NCBI RefSeq assembly: GCF_003114835.2
Contig: NZ_AP025028.1
Location: forward strand, 1,764,001 to 1,828,000
Origin: Leptospira kobayashii
GTDB taxonomy: Bacteria; Spirochaetota; Leptospiria; Leptospirales; Leptospiraceae
Length of the DNA stretch: 64,000 bases
Reading direction: 5' to 3'
The translations under genes were made by a program, and so were the position numbers. The number at the start of each line of letters is the position of its first letter. The first letter of the stretch is position 1. Below are positions 1-8,609 of this stretch, piece after piece. The notes under the pieces are model-generated. The model saw only the letters and a program-made list of their open reading frames with translations. It was not told the origin of the DNA and did not search any database.

Positions 1-1371
1 TTAAAAAGTGAGATTTCTTTATTCGACCAACACATTAGCCATAAGAATAGGCTGACTTTTTTGGAAGCGGATTTAATTCAGAAAAATAAAGAGATAGAAA
101 CAAATAAAAGAATAATTGAGTCTTTCTCAAATGTGGAATATATTAAAATTAATTCAGAGATAAATACAATCGCAAGTAAACTGAATGATATTAACGAATC
201 GAAAAAAAATTATGAGCAGTTGGGTGATGAATTAGATAAAATCCTAGAAAATCATAATATAAAAGATAACTCTAATTTATATTCAGAACAAATAAATATT
301 ATAATTCTAGGAATACAAACATTATTGTCTAATGCGAAAGCAGTTGACTATTCCGCTGTTGAGGAGTTAAAAAAAATATTAAGTAAAGAGTTACTGTCTA
401 CAAAAGAAAAATTACGGCTATACTTATCAAATAAGGGATTAACTGAAGAAAATCAAAAAGATATTACGAATGCAAATTTAATTGCGAATGAATTAAACCA
501 AGAATTAACAAAAAAAAATCAAGAGGTTCAATTATTAAAAGCAACGATTGCTGACTATAATCTAGAAGATATGAAAAACGCAAGTATTGATTATCAGAAT
601 GAAATAAAGAAGCAAATTATAGCTATTAGCAATATATTAGAAAATATCGAAAACCCTTCTGTAAAACCGATTTCCTTGCATTTGGAGTTTGATTTGGAGG
701 CTGCCTGCGAAAAGATATTTAATGATTTCAAATTACTTTTTGGATATCGTATGGATTTGAGTAACGTAAGGAATGAAGCGAAATTAAAAGAAATATTGTT
801 TTGCCTTTCGCCTGATCAATTGTCGGAGAGGGAGATTTTTTGTGAAAAGATTAGAGACTTTAAATCTACTTCAATATTAAAGCCGTTTCTATTAGAGTTA
901 TTTGCTATTGATTCAAATTTTGAGTTATATAAATTAATCACTGAAAAAAATCTATTAGATTATTCTGAATTTAAAAAGGTGAAAGTAAGATACGATAATA
1001 AAGCTATCGAAAGCTCTTCATTTGGGCAACGATGCACTGCCGTATTAGTTATACTTTTATTATTAGGAAACAATCCGATAATAATTGATGAGCCTGAAGC
1101 TCATTTAGATAGTTTATTAATATCAAATTATCTAGTTGAGGTGATTAAAAGTCGTAAGAGGGATAGACAAATAATATTTGCTACACATAATGCAAATTTT
1201 GTTATCAATGGTGATGCAGAGCTTATTCATATTCTCGATATTGATGAAACAAACAATAAAACAAAGATTATAAGCACTACCATTGAAAATTTTTTAACGA
1301 GAGACAAGTTGATAGGTTTAGAGGGCGGTAAGGAAGCATTTCAAAAAAGGGAATATAGATATCTTCGTTAG
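1..1371 (+). CDS. SMC-like ATPase, C-terminal part (5' end outside window)
   Basis: The frame is open to base 1, so the start and the Walker A part lie upstream of the window. The visible part is a long charged, Lys/Glu/Asn-rich coiled coil followed by an ABC/SMC-type head: a signature-like SSFGQRC near codon 340, Walker B IIIDEPEAHLDS, and a switch ATHNANF. The tail LEGGKEAF-KRE resembles the end of TrlF-type (PHP plus SMC-like ATPase) proteins; that identity is from memory of the family and the N-terminal domain that would prove it is not in the window. Base composition is very AT-rich, like the ATPase/DUF4435 pair next to it and unlike the flagellar and ribosomal genes later on. Likely acts on DNA, possibly in defence. 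It converges with the DUF4435 gene across about 200 bp. Confidence 0.8.
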   Translation, partial: LKSEISLFDQHISHKNRLTFLEADLIQKNKEIETNKRIIESFSNVEYIKINSEINTIASKLNDINESKKNYEQLGDELDKILENHNIKDNSNLYSEQINIIILGIQTLLSNAKAVDYSAVEELKKILSKELLSTKEKLRLYLSNKGLTEENQKDITNANLIANELNQELTKKNQEVQLLKATIADYNLEDMKNASIDYQNEIKKQIIAISNILENIENPSVKPISLHLEFDLEAACEKIFNDFKLLFGYRMDLSNVRNEAKLKEILFCLSPDQLSEREIFCEKIRDFKSTSILKPFLLELFAIDSNFELYKLITEKNLLDYSEFKKVKVRYDNKAIESSSFGQRCTAVLVILLLLGNNPIIIDEPEAHLDSLLISNYLVEVIKSRKRDRQIIFATHNANFVINGDAELIHILDIDETNNKTKIISTTIENFLTRDKLIGLEGGKEAFQKREYRYLR

Positions 1372-1570
1372 TAATTGTAATTTCATATTATATTTGCAAA
1401 ATTGAAAATCCTTAAATGTTAAATTTAATTCTGATTGAATTCCATCGAATTTTTCCGCTTTCATACTTGGTTAGATTATTTTCTTTATTTTTAGGCGGTC
1501 GATGCTGTGACGGATATGCTATATAGTTATTATATACTAAGGGAATACTGAATCGACATACTTGCGTTAT
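1372..1570. other. Intergenic, convergent
   Basis: About 200 bp of AT-rich sequence between two converging genes. No convincing ORF or strong terminator hairpin is visible. Confidence 0.5.
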
Positions 1571-2443
1571 TTAATGCTCAAGGTAAAATGAGATTGCATC
1601 TTTTAGAAAAGTTAGGTTTTCAAAGTTATTTGATCGAGCAAGTCTAAAATTGAACGAATCAATGTTTCTGCTAGGTATGCAAAATTCTTTTTCAATCATC
1701 CATTTGAAATATTTTATTAAATATTTGCCTGGGATATGAATCAATATTTCATAGGTGTCGAAAAGCTTAAATTTGGATTGGATTTTCTTAACTTCAGTGT
1801 CAACAAGAAGACTATTATTTGTTATAGATAAAGCGGTTTGAATTTCTTTTTTATAATTTTCTAATTGTTCTTGATTCAGTGTAATTTTATCACCGAACTT
1901 TATATATTTTTCGGGTGGATCAGAAGCATTTTTCACTTTCAAACAATAAGTTTGAACTAATAAATGCAATAAAGTTATATCTGCAAATAATTCGAGGGCT
2001 TGATCTAAGGATTTCGCATAATTTAAATTTTTTAAAATTTCGGAACGCTTTGACTTTGGTTTTTCTTCAATAATGTATTCAATAAAAGAATGTTCAAGTA
2101 TTAGATAGTTTTCAATTGAATATTGATCTAAATAAAAAAGATTCTTGAAAGTTTTTTTTTGAGACAATAAATCATCAAAATCTTTATCTACAATATAGAC
2201 TTTATTTTTATCGTTTTGATTCAATTCTGCGTTATATATAACATTATATTTTCCTCGCAAAGGAAAAATTTTAGAAAATTTAATGTCGGCAAAAAGTTTT
2301 CGAAAAATCTCAAAATAGAAATTTTCTTGATCTTCGTCTTCTATATAAAAGTTGACATCATTGAATTGAAGATAAAAAACATCAATACCTTTTAAAAAAG
2401 CATCAGATTTTGATGGTATACTGCTTTCATCCGTAATCATCAT
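1571..2443 (-). CDS. DUF4435/TOPRIM-like protein, AriB-like
   Basis: 290 residues. An N-terminal TOPRIM-like core is readable: E35 in FYIEDEDQENFY, then the DxD pair D86/D88 in VYIVDKDFD, followed by FYLDQYSIENYLI, typical of DUF4435. TOPRIM acidic residues bind metal in OLD and AriB nucleases. The open frame extends further upstream, but the start is taken at the ATG that shares its A with the TAA stop of the ATPase gene (TAATG), which implies translational coupling and removes a residue stretch overlapping the ATPase. The pairing of ABC-type ATPase plus DUF4435 is the layout of PARIS (AriA/AriB), in which AriB is the toxic effector released when the complex senses a phage anti-restriction protein. 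Other ATPase/DUF4435 pairs exist, so the system assignment is inference. Confidence 0.8.
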   Translation of the reverse strand: MMITDESSIPSKSDAFLKGIDVFYLQFNDVNFYIEDEDQENFYFEIFRKLFADIKFSKIFPLRGKYNVIYNAELNQNDKNKVYIVDKDFDDLLSQKKTFKNLFYLDQYSIENYLILEHSFIEYIIEEKPKSKRSEILKNLNYAKSLDQALELFADITLLHLLVQTYCLKVKNASDPPEKYIKFGDKITLNQEQLENYKKEIQTALSITNNSLLVDTEVKKIQSKFKLFDTYEILIHIPGKYLIKYFKWMIEKEFCIPSRNIDSFNFRLARSNNFENLTFLKDAISFYLEH

Positions 2444-3834
2444 TAGCTCATGTATGGAAGTAATACTTTGCAATATTCTTTGTTGTTCCCAACTATAATA
2501 GGGGAATGAGTTGCAATAATTATTTGCGTGTTTTTTGGCGTAAGAGTTTTTACTGCATTTAAGAATTCTTCTTGCCACTTTGGGTGAAGAGAAAGCTCTG
2601 GCTCGTCAAGAATAAAGATTGTACCGTCTTTATTGAAGAGACGTAAATATGTAAGTAGAATTAAAATTTGCTTCTCACCCGATGAAAGAGTTTTGATGTC
2701 TCGATTTTTTGATATTACCTTGCCATCTTTATCTAGAACATTGAAACTTAATTGTGACAATGCTTTATGGAAAGTAAGTTCTTTTGAAGAGTCATTTAAA
2801 AATCTATTTACTGTTTCTAAGTATAATTTAATTTCTGAGTAGTATTCTTGAGATTTCTTATCAAATTCCTCAAATTCGTTAATAAATTCTTTTAACTTTT
2901 TGAATTGGCTAATATTGGATAAATAGAGGATTGTGAAACGTTTATCTTCTTTGAAACTCTCTGCTTGTTTTAAAACTTTTGTTAAATTATTAAAATATCT
3001 CTCGATTTTCATTAATAAAGAATCTGTTTTTTTTATTCTACTTTGAAAATTATTTCCATCACTAATCGTTTCTTTGAAAAAAGTTTCAACTTTTTTGTGT
3101 AGATTTTCAACTTGTTGAATTGTAATAATTGAGATATTTTCTAATTCGCTTAAACTATCCAATGTTATTTCATCAAATGCCGACATCATGATTTTATTAT
3201 TTAGTATTCCGTTTAAATTAACGATTTTGTTTCTATAAATATTGTATTCTTTGTTTGCTAAATTTCTAACTTCATCGAGTGGTGATACTTCACCTGAATT
3301 TTCATTGGTAAATAGTCTTGTTTTGTCATTGAATATTATCACTTCATCTTTTTTTTCGGTAAAAAGATGTCTATCTAATCCAATGGCAACTGGTTTGGGT
3401 AGTTCATTGTATAGAAAAGCCCAAGTTTCAGTTTCTTCTTTATCGGGACCAAGTCCAACATATTCTTTGTAAAGCCGTTCTTTTTGAGCTTCATTCTGAT
3501 TAAGTTTAGATGTTGGGATTTTTAATCTAACTGTCAAGGGTATGAATATTTTATTATCGGTGAGATTTTGAAGTTTATAGATTAGCGTTTTATCATCTTG
3601 CTCGATTTCAATCAAATACTCTTTTTCTTGGTAATGAAATGTTAGCGTTAGGCTTTCAAATTCTGTTACGGCAAGATGTGCTAGGGAAGGAGTTAACATC
3701 CAGTTAATAATGTTTAGTACACTTGTCTTGCCAGAACCGTTTATGCCTACAATCAAATTAATGTCTTCATTGAAATCAATTGATTTATATAGGTAGCCAT
3801 AAAGCTTATTGATATTTAATATTTTTGCTTTCAT
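2443..3834 (-). CDS. ABC-type AAA ATPase, AriA-like
   Basis: 463 residues, complete. Walker A GINGSGKT at 30-37, signature LSSGEK at 383-388, Walker B ILDEP at 408-412 and switch histidine H443 (ATHSP) are all intact. The central segment is a coiled-coil insertion. This is the OLD/AAA_15/AAA_21 class that forms sensor or scaffold assemblies with a nuclease partner. The downstream DUF4435 gene overlaps its stop codon by one base, so the two are almost certainly one operon. Size and partner match AriA of PARIS. A 15-bp palindrome lies about 20 bp upstream of the start. AT-rich like the neighbouring accessory genes. Confidence 0.85.
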   Translation of the reverse strand: MKAKILNINKLYGYLYKSIDFNEDINLIVGINGSGKTSVLNIINWMLTPSLAHLAVTEFESLTLTFHYQEKEYLIEIEQDDKTLIYKLQNLTDNKIFIPLTVRLKIPTSKLNQNEAQKERLYKEYVGLGPDKEETETWAFLYNELPKPVAIGLDRHLFTEKKDEVIIFNDKTRLFTNENSGEVSPLDEVRNLANKEYNIYRNKIVNLNGILNNKIMMSAFDEITLDSLSELENISIITIQQVENLHKKVETFFKETISDGNNFQSRIKKTDSLLMKIERYFNNLTKVLKQAESFKEDKRFTILYLSNISQFKKLKEFINEFEEFDKKSQEYYSEIKLYLETVNRFLNDSSKELTFHKALSQLSFNVLDKDGKVISKNRDIKTLSSGEKQILILLTYLRLFNKDGTIFILDEPELSLHPKWQEEFLNAVKTLTPKNTQIIIATHSPIIVGNNKEYCKVLLPYMS

Positions 3835-3852
3835 TGAAATTTTTCTCTCTAG

Positions 3853-3867
3853 TTAACATAATGTTAA
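3853..3867. promoter_or_regulatory. Palindrome upstream of the AriA-like gene
   Basis: TTAACAT-A-ATGTTAA is a perfect inverted repeat of 7-bp arms around one base, 19-33 bp upstream of the ATPase start codon, where an operator would sit. Which protein binds is unknown; it resembles the TTAACA/TGTTAA boxes seen near 51.0 and 54.3 kb, with one base less between the arms. Confidence 0.4.
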
Positions 3868-4126
3868 TTGGACATCTTGAGCATTCTTGGTTATCCTTAA
3901 TTTACAATCAATTCTTTTTAATCTTCTTTTGCGTTGATCAAACTTATATAGAGTTTCATTGTTGCATTACCTTTTATCGGATTAGACATAATAATAGTTT
4001 GATTATTAAAAACCGTATATTTCTCCAAATCATATATAATCTGGACAGGTTTTAACAAAGAATAATAGATCTTTGTTGCCTAATTTAGGAAGATTTATCG
4101 GTTGCTCCACTTTCGTTAATTTGATA

Positions 4127-4169
4127 TTTTGCTCTTTTGAAACTCCCTTTTTTATAGAAAAGAGCAAAA
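4127..4169. repeat. Inverted repeat / hairpin
   Basis: Two perfect 12-bp arms separated by 19 nt lie between the ATPase operon promoter region and the transposase gene. It could be a bidirectional terminator (A- and T-rich arms) or part of an IS border; nothing in the sequence decides. Confidence 0.45.
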
Positions 4170-4332
4170 CTCTTTTGCTTTCTTTATAAAAATTAGTCGT
4201 ATCAATTATCGGAAATAACCTAACTTGAAGTTAAGTTTTAAATAAAAAATCTCCCACTTCCATCTCTTTCTTGCTCAGTTCCTAACAATTTTCCTTTGAC
4301 ATTTCCTAAATTTTAGTATAGAAGTTCCCTCT

Positions 4333-5658
4333 ATGTCAGGAATAAAACATCTAAAAATAGGACTTCCGCTAGAACCTACAGCTAAACAGAGGGCAGGTGT
4401 TAAAATGACAAGGAGCCTATCCCCATCCCACACATTTCCCCCAAATTCCACTTCCGAAGCAGACCCCTTACTAACGCAAGGTGTCACTTCTTCCTCACGT
4501 TCCGCTTCCCCTCACTCCGCAGAGGGAAAACTCCACCCGAAGTCCCTCAAAGAAGAAAACCCTTCCACACTTATCTCCCATTTTATTAATACAAAAACCT
4601 TCAGGAATTCTTATGATTACAAAAATCCTCTACTGATGAATGAGGAGGTAAATAGACATTACAAAATTAAATCCCTTACTATCTTAGCAAAATTATTTAA
4701 TAAAAATTGTGACTGTAATGAACCTTCCCTTGTATTTCTAAAAGTAAAAAATAGAGATACAGTAGGTCGTTGTTCCAATTGCCAAAAACAAGTATCTATT
4801 ACTTCAAAGACACCATTTGATAACTTCAAACTGCCCCTAAGTTATTTTTCCTATATACTTCATGATCAGATTTTACAATATCCAAAGGTTGTTACTTCCA
4901 CTGAGATCAGTAGAAAATTAAACTTACCTTACAAAACTGCCTATTACTTAAAGAGAAGAATTCAGGTCGTTACTTCACTTCTAAATGAAACACTTCAAAA
5001 GCAACTTTATAATGAATTAGAAGAATATGGTAATAAAAACCCTATAAAATTACCTAAGAGTGGTGATCTAAGACCTTTGATAGCAAATAAGCCAGTTGCG
5101 GTAGCGGATAGCGTTGTATTATACTCTTCATCCCTTAGAGCCAATAAACATAGAAGTAGAAGATACAAAACTGGAACTTCCAGTATCTATTTATCTAATA
5201 GCTTAGGAGGGGAACAGAAGGGGATCTTAGTCCATACAGTCGGAGTGAATCATGGAATGACATTTTACAAAAGTATCCCTCTGAATAATCAAAGTTACTT
5301 ACTTCAAGATCTAAATTCTAAGATACCTCAAGCTATTCCTTTATTCACAGATGAAGGTTATACATTTATATGGGATAGACCCAATCATAGGATGGTGAAT
5401 CATTCCAAGAAGAGTAGTGACCATAGATACAATTTGAGTCGGGAGAGATGGATTACAAAAGACGGAGTCTCTTCTAATGGTGCAGAAGCAAGGAACAATA
5501 CATTAAAGCAATCATTCCGTAGTTACCATTATATTTCTCCGAAGTGGAGCCAATTGTACTTAGATGAAATTAGTTTCTTAGGGAACTTGAGATACAGTGA
5601 AGGCTTGAAGAAGCTTCTTTTGGACGATACGGATGTGGGACTTGGTGATAGGGACTAG
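4333..5658 (+). CDS. IS1595-like (ISXO2-type) transposase
   Basis: A C2C2 zinc ribbon (CDC ... RCSNC, about residues 119-147) is followed by an HTH-like segment (TSTEISRKLNLPYKTAYYLKR) and a DDE-type core with VAVADS, FTDEGY and the C-terminal SSNGAEARNNTLKQSFR ... YHYISPKW ... YLDEISF signature of IS1595/ISXO2 transposases. The first ~100 residues are Ser/Pro/Thr-rich and GC-richer than the rest, unlike normal family members, so the true start may be Met102 (base 4636), giving a usual ~340-residue enzyme. The stop codon lies 4 bases from the 3' end of the tRNA-Arg gene on the other strand. No clear terminal inverted repeats were found, so element borders are not given. Confidence 0.85.
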   Translation: MSGIKHLKIGLPLEPTAKQRAGVKMTRSLSPSHTFPPNSTSEADPLLTQGVTSSSRSASPHSAEGKLHPKSLKEENPSTLISHFINTKTFRNSYDYKNPLLMNEEVNRHYKIKSLTILAKLFNKNCDCNEPSLVFLKVKNRDTVGRCSNCQKQVSITSKTPFDNFKLPLSYFSYILHDQILQYPKVVTSTEISRKLNLPYKTAYYLKRRIQVVTSLLNETLQKQLYNELEEYGNKNPIKLPKSGDLRPLIANKPVAVADSVVLYSSSLRANKHRSRRYKTGTSSIYLSNSLGGEQKGILVHTVGVNHGMTFYKSIPLNNQSYLLQDLNSKIPQAIPLFTDEGYTFIWDRPNHRMVNHSKKSSDHRYNLSRERWITKDGVSSNGAEARNNTLKQSFRSYHYISPKWSQLYLDEISFLGNLRYSEGLKKLLLDDTDVGLGDRD

Positions 5659-5662
5659 GACT

Positions 5663-5734
5663 TGCCCCAGGAGGGAATCGAACCCCCACTGTCGGTTCCG
5701 AAGACCGATGTTCTATCCGTTGAACTACCAGGGC
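5663..5734 (-). tRNA. tRNA-Arg (anticodon TCG)
   Basis: On the minus strand a full cloverleaf folds: acceptor GCCCTGG with CTGGGGC (two G-U pairs), D arm GTTC/GAAC, anticodon stem TCGGT/ACCGA with loop CTTCGGA (anticodon TCG, reads CGA/CGG), 4-nt variable loop, T arm GGGGG-TTCGATT-CCCTC, discriminator A. CCA is not encoded. Its 3' end faces the AT-rich accessory block, which fits use of tRNA 3' ends as integration sites. Confidence 0.93.
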
Positions 5735-5748
5735 TTAAGTTTGTAAGG

Positions 5749-6585
5749 TCATGTTGTTTCGGGGGGAGATGGGGGCAAATGCTTTTTTAGGTTAGGGAAA
5801 GCGAGGTTAAGGAACACCCAGAAGAGATACACGGTCCAGACATATAGGAACAATCTCAGTCCGTAAAGAACATAGTAGATGGGGTGGTTTTTGGCAGGGA
5901 TGATGAAGATTTTCAAATCATTTTCTTCCAGGATTTCGCAACCTGGGATTTTTTCCCGAATGGTTTCGAAGGTTTTGCGAAATTCGGAAACGCGGAGGGA
6001 TTTGTCTATATGGGAATCGTTTGAAAAACGAAGGGAGCCATCATCGCCAAATACATAGAAGGTGGATTCCCATCCGATGAATCGAAAGTCCACGGGTGAG
6101 TAACCTGACATATTTTTTGCGAAAAAATAAAACTCATCGTTTCCTAAGCGAAAAGAGGGCAACTGGCCTTCCAAACGGATTTTTTCTGCACTGAATCCAT
6201 CCTCATAAAAATCGGACCAATCCCCCCATCGAAGGATTGTTTGGTTGTCCCTATACCACAAAAATCCTCCCAAATCGGGCAGACTTTCCAGGTCTTGGAT
6301 CAAACCGACTTTGGATTCCCGGTTTCCTGCGAGTATCTTATCTTTCGTATTTTCATAAACCAATCTGTTTTTGATAAAACTGCGGAGGTTTTTGATTTCT
6401 TCAAAATTCTTTTCCCGCACTCTTTTCCCGATTTCCGTTTCTTCTTTTTTCTGAGGGGATAAAAACACATCTTCCGCGATCCCATCCCAAAATTCGTTGT
6501 AAAATGTGGTTGTTTGCGCTTCCAGACCTTGCAGGGAAAATCCGACAAAGAAGATGATAATAGATTTAAAAAAAGAGTTCCCCAT
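5749..6585 (-). CDS. Hypothetical exported membrane-anchored protein
   Basis: 278 residues. An N-terminal signal peptide (hydrophobic IIIFFVGFSLQGLEAQ) and a C-terminal membrane segment (about 240-262, YVLYGLRLFLYVWTVYLFWVF) enclose a soluble extracytoplasmic region with no motif I recognise. The product probably sits in the periplasm, anchored to the inner membrane by its C terminus. It is divergent from the HIT gene with 29 bp between the starts, so the two promoters must overlap the coding starts or lie in that short gap. Product unknown. Confidence 0.7.
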   Translation of the reverse strand: MGNSFFKSIIIFFVGFSLQGLEAQTTTFYNEFWDGIAEDVFLSPQKKEETEIGKRVREKNFEEIKNLRSFIKNRLVYENTKDKILAGNRESKVGLIQDLESLPDLGGFLWYRDNQTILRWGDWSDFYEDGFSAEKIRLEGQLPSFRLGNDEFYFFAKNMSGYSPVDFRFIGWESTFYVFGDDGSLRFSNDSHIDKSLRVSEFRKTFETIREKIPGCEILEENDLKIFIIPAKNHPIYYVLYGLRLFLYVWTVYLFWVFLNLAFPNLKKHLPPSPPETT

Positions 6586-6614
6586 AGTTTCCTATATCGG
6601 AGAATTTTCCGAAT

Positions 6615-6986
6615 ATGATAACCTGTCCGATTTGCGATTCACAAAAGGAAAAAATAAATATCATCCGGGAAACGAAACATTGGGTATTGCGGGAAGCACC
6701 TTCCGACAAATCCCTTTCCGGGTATTTGTATTTGGAATCCAAAAGACATGTGGAATCCTGGACTTCCCTCACAAAAGAAGAATGTTCGGATTACGGAGAG
6801 ATTCTTTATTCCGCTCTGGAATCTGGTTCCACATTGGAAGTGAAACCGGAAAAAATTTATTTTGCGGCGATTGCGGAAAAGGTTCCGCATTTGCATGTTC
6901 ACTTGGTTCCCAGATATGAAGGTCAGGAAAAAGGAATCCCTCATTTGGAAAAGGCATTGGGTCCCGGTTTTTCCAAACCGCTCTAA
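6615..6986 (+). CDS. HIT family hydrolase
   Basis: 123 residues with the histidine triad HLHVHL near residue 95 and an N-terminal CPIC, half of a zinc site found in many HIT proteins (with downstream histidine ligands). HIT enzymes hydrolyse nucleoside phosphoramidates or dinucleoside polyphosphates in the cytoplasm; the exact substrate cannot be read here. The length fits the family. About 50 bp downstream begins the PPK2-like pair, so the three genes may share a transcript. Confidence 0.88.
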   Translation: MITCPICDSQKEKINIIRETKHWVLREAPSDKSLSGYLYLESKRHVESWTSLTKEECSDYGEILYSALESGSTLEVKPEKIYFAAIAEKVPHLHVHLVPRYEGQEKGIPHLEKALGPGFSKPL

Positions 6987-7039
6987 ATCAAATTCAAATA
7001 ATTCTTTCCAAACCGGAAAAATCCATTCTTCTTTTGGGA

Positions 7040-7798
7040 ATGATTTCTTTAAAAGACACAGCTTCACTTTCCGATAAGTTTTTAGTTTCCGATGAGGAAT
7101 TGGAAAGATTGCAAGAGAGACTCTTTCTTTTGCAAACACGAAGTTTTGACAAGGGAATCGCACATATCTTTATCATTGAAGGTTGGTCTTCCAGCGGTAG
7201 GGGTGAACTTTTGAAAACTCTGACAGTACGTTTGGATCCTAAGAAGTTCAAGGTCCATTCTCCCGATCTTCAAGCTTCCGAAGGAAATGAGTTTCCTTTT
7301 TTATGGAAATTTTGGCAAATATTACCACGGTTTGGTGAATCTCTTTTTTATCTGAATTCTTATTACGGAAAGATGATTTATCTTTTGGCAAAGAAAAAAA
7401 TCAAAAAAAGAGAATATCAGGAAAATCTAAAGTACGTTTTAAATACGGAAGCTATGTTGTCTTTGGAAAAGGTTCGTTTTCATAAATTCTTTTTCCATTT
7501 GAATCCGAAGGAACAAAAAAAAAGATTTTCCGAATCCAAAAAGGAAAAACGAAATTGGGAATTGTCGTCTTACGATAAAGATCAGTTTAAAAATTATTCC
7601 AGATATCGCAAGTTATTCGAAGAATGTCTCTCCGATACCCATACTGAAATTTCTCCCTGGACGATCATAGAAGCCGATGATTTGAGCAAAGCAAAGACAA
7701 AACTATTATTTTCTCTGATTGAATCTATGGAGTCCATTTTGGAAATGGATTCCGATGCGGAACGAAGTCTTTTAAAAAACGAGGCGATCAGTCTATGA
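7040..7798 (+). CDS. Degenerate PPK2-like protein (N-half of a split class II PPK2?)
   Basis: About 252 residues (start ATG at 7040; an in-frame TTG lies 6 bases earlier). The fold is PPK2 but key residues are lost: the P-loop is EGWSSSGRG, with Arg replacing the catalytic Lys of EGWDAAGKG, and the DRSWYGR motif is replaced by LNSYYGK. In class II PPK2 enzymes such as PA3455 two PPK2 domains are fused and the N-terminal one is catalytically dead. Here the dead copy directly precedes and overlaps (ATGA) an intact copy, which suggests a split class II enzyme acting as a heteromer. That assembly is inference. Confidence 0.8.
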   Translation: MISLKDTASLSDKFLVSDEELERLQERLFLLQTRSFDKGIAHIFIIEGWSSSGRGELLKTLTVRLDPKKFKVHSPDLQASEGNEFPFLWKFWQILPRFGESLFYLNSYYGKMIYLLAKKKIKKREYQENLKYVLNTEAMLSLEKVRFHKFFFHLNPKEQKKRFSESKKEKRNWELSSYDKDQFKNYSRYRKLFEECLSDTHTEISPWTIIEADDLSKAKTKLLFSLIESMESILEMDSDAERSLLKNEAISL

Positions 7799-8550
7799 AA
7801 GATACTTTTCCAACCGGAATTCTCGATCTCAAAAATCTGGATCTGACTCAAAAATTGGATCGCTCCAATTACAAATTACAAATGAAAAAATTGAAAGAAA
7901 GGATTCGAATCGCCACTCTTTACGCGAAGCAGACCCGTCGTTCCATCGTATTCGTATTTGAAGGCTGGGACGCTGCGGGAAAGGGTGGTGCAATTCGTCG
8001 TTTAACGGAAGAAATCGATCCGACTCTTTATACGGTTCATAGCATCGCTGCACCGACTAGTGAAGAAAAATTAAGACATTATCTTTGGAGATTTTGGAAT
8101 CGGATTCCAAAGCAAGGATTTGTCGGAATTTTCGATCGTTCCTGGTATGGAAGAGTGCTTGTGGAAAGGATCGAAGGATTTGCCACGGAAGTAGAATGGA
8201 AAAGATCTTTTGGTGAGATCGTGGACTTCGAAAAACAACTGATACATGGCGGAACAATTGTAATCAAGTTTTGGCTGCATATCGATTCCGAAGAACAACT
8301 TAAAAGGTTCGATTACAGAAAAAACGACCCTCTCAAACGCTGGAAATTGACCGAAGAAGATTACCGCAATCGCGACAAATGGGGAAAGTATGAAGTCGCA
8401 GCGAATGAAATGTTTGTGAAGACGGATCATCCGGATGCTCCCTGGGTTTTGGTACCAGCCAACGATAAATACTTTGCAAGATGTTTTGTTTTGACCCAAG
8501 CGGTAAACTTTTTGGAAGATAAATTGAATATTCCCAAAAAGTTTAAGTAG
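7795..8550 (+). CDS. Polyphosphate kinase 2 family protein
   Basis: 251 residues, canonical PPK2. Walker A EGWDAAGKGG is near residue 59, the Walker B/lid motif FDRSWYGRVLVER near residue 109, and the conserved RKNDPLKRWKLTEEDYRNRDKW stretch follows near residue 172. PPK2 enzymes transfer phosphate between polyphosphate and nucleotides; as the active half of a class II-like pair it would phosphorylate AMP to ADP, though ADP/GDP use cannot be excluded. The start overlaps the previous gene by 4 bases (ATGA), so both are translated from one message. Confidence 0.9.
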   Translation: MKDTFPTGILDLKNLDLTQKLDRSNYKLQMKKLKERIRIATLYAKQTRRSIVFVFEGWDAAGKGGAIRRLTEEIDPTLYTVHSIAAPTSEEKLRHYLWRFWNRIPKQGFVGIFDRSWYGRVLVERIEGFATEVEWKRSFGEIVDFEKQLIHGGTIVIKFWLHIDSEEQLKRFDYRKNDPLKRWKLTEEDYRNRDKWGKYEVAANEMFVKTDHPDAPWVLVPANDKYFARCFVLTQAVNFLEDKLNIPKKFK

Positions 8551-8575
8551 TCTATCTATCGAGTTATATTTCTGG

Positions 8576-8604
8576 TTGACGATAGTAATGGAAAACAGTA
8601 ATAT
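8576..8604 (+). promoter_or_regulatory. Promoter of the higBA-like module
   Basis: TTGACG, 17-nt spacer, TAATAT: a near-consensus sigma-70 promoter. Its -10 ends only 5 bases before the GTG start of the toxin frame, so the message would be leaderless or nearly so if this promoter is used. Confidence 0.6.
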
Positions 8605-8609
8605 TAGCT

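Larger units (their letters stand above)
3835..4332. other. AT-rich intergenic region of the island
   Basis: About 500 bp without a supportable gene. It contains the palindrome next to the ATPase start and a 12-bp perfect inverted repeat (TTTTGCTCTTTT at 4127-4138, its complement at 4158-4169, 19-nt loop). The rest is low-complexity AT-rich sequence. Confidence 0.5.

Noticed and set aside
4275..4487. Small minus-strand ORF over the transposase N terminus
   Set aside because: It overlaps the transposase frame and has no family motif.
4333..5734. Terminal inverted repeats of the IS1595-like element
   Set aside because: Only short chance matches (TAGGACTT in direct orientation) were seen, so no borders are claimed.
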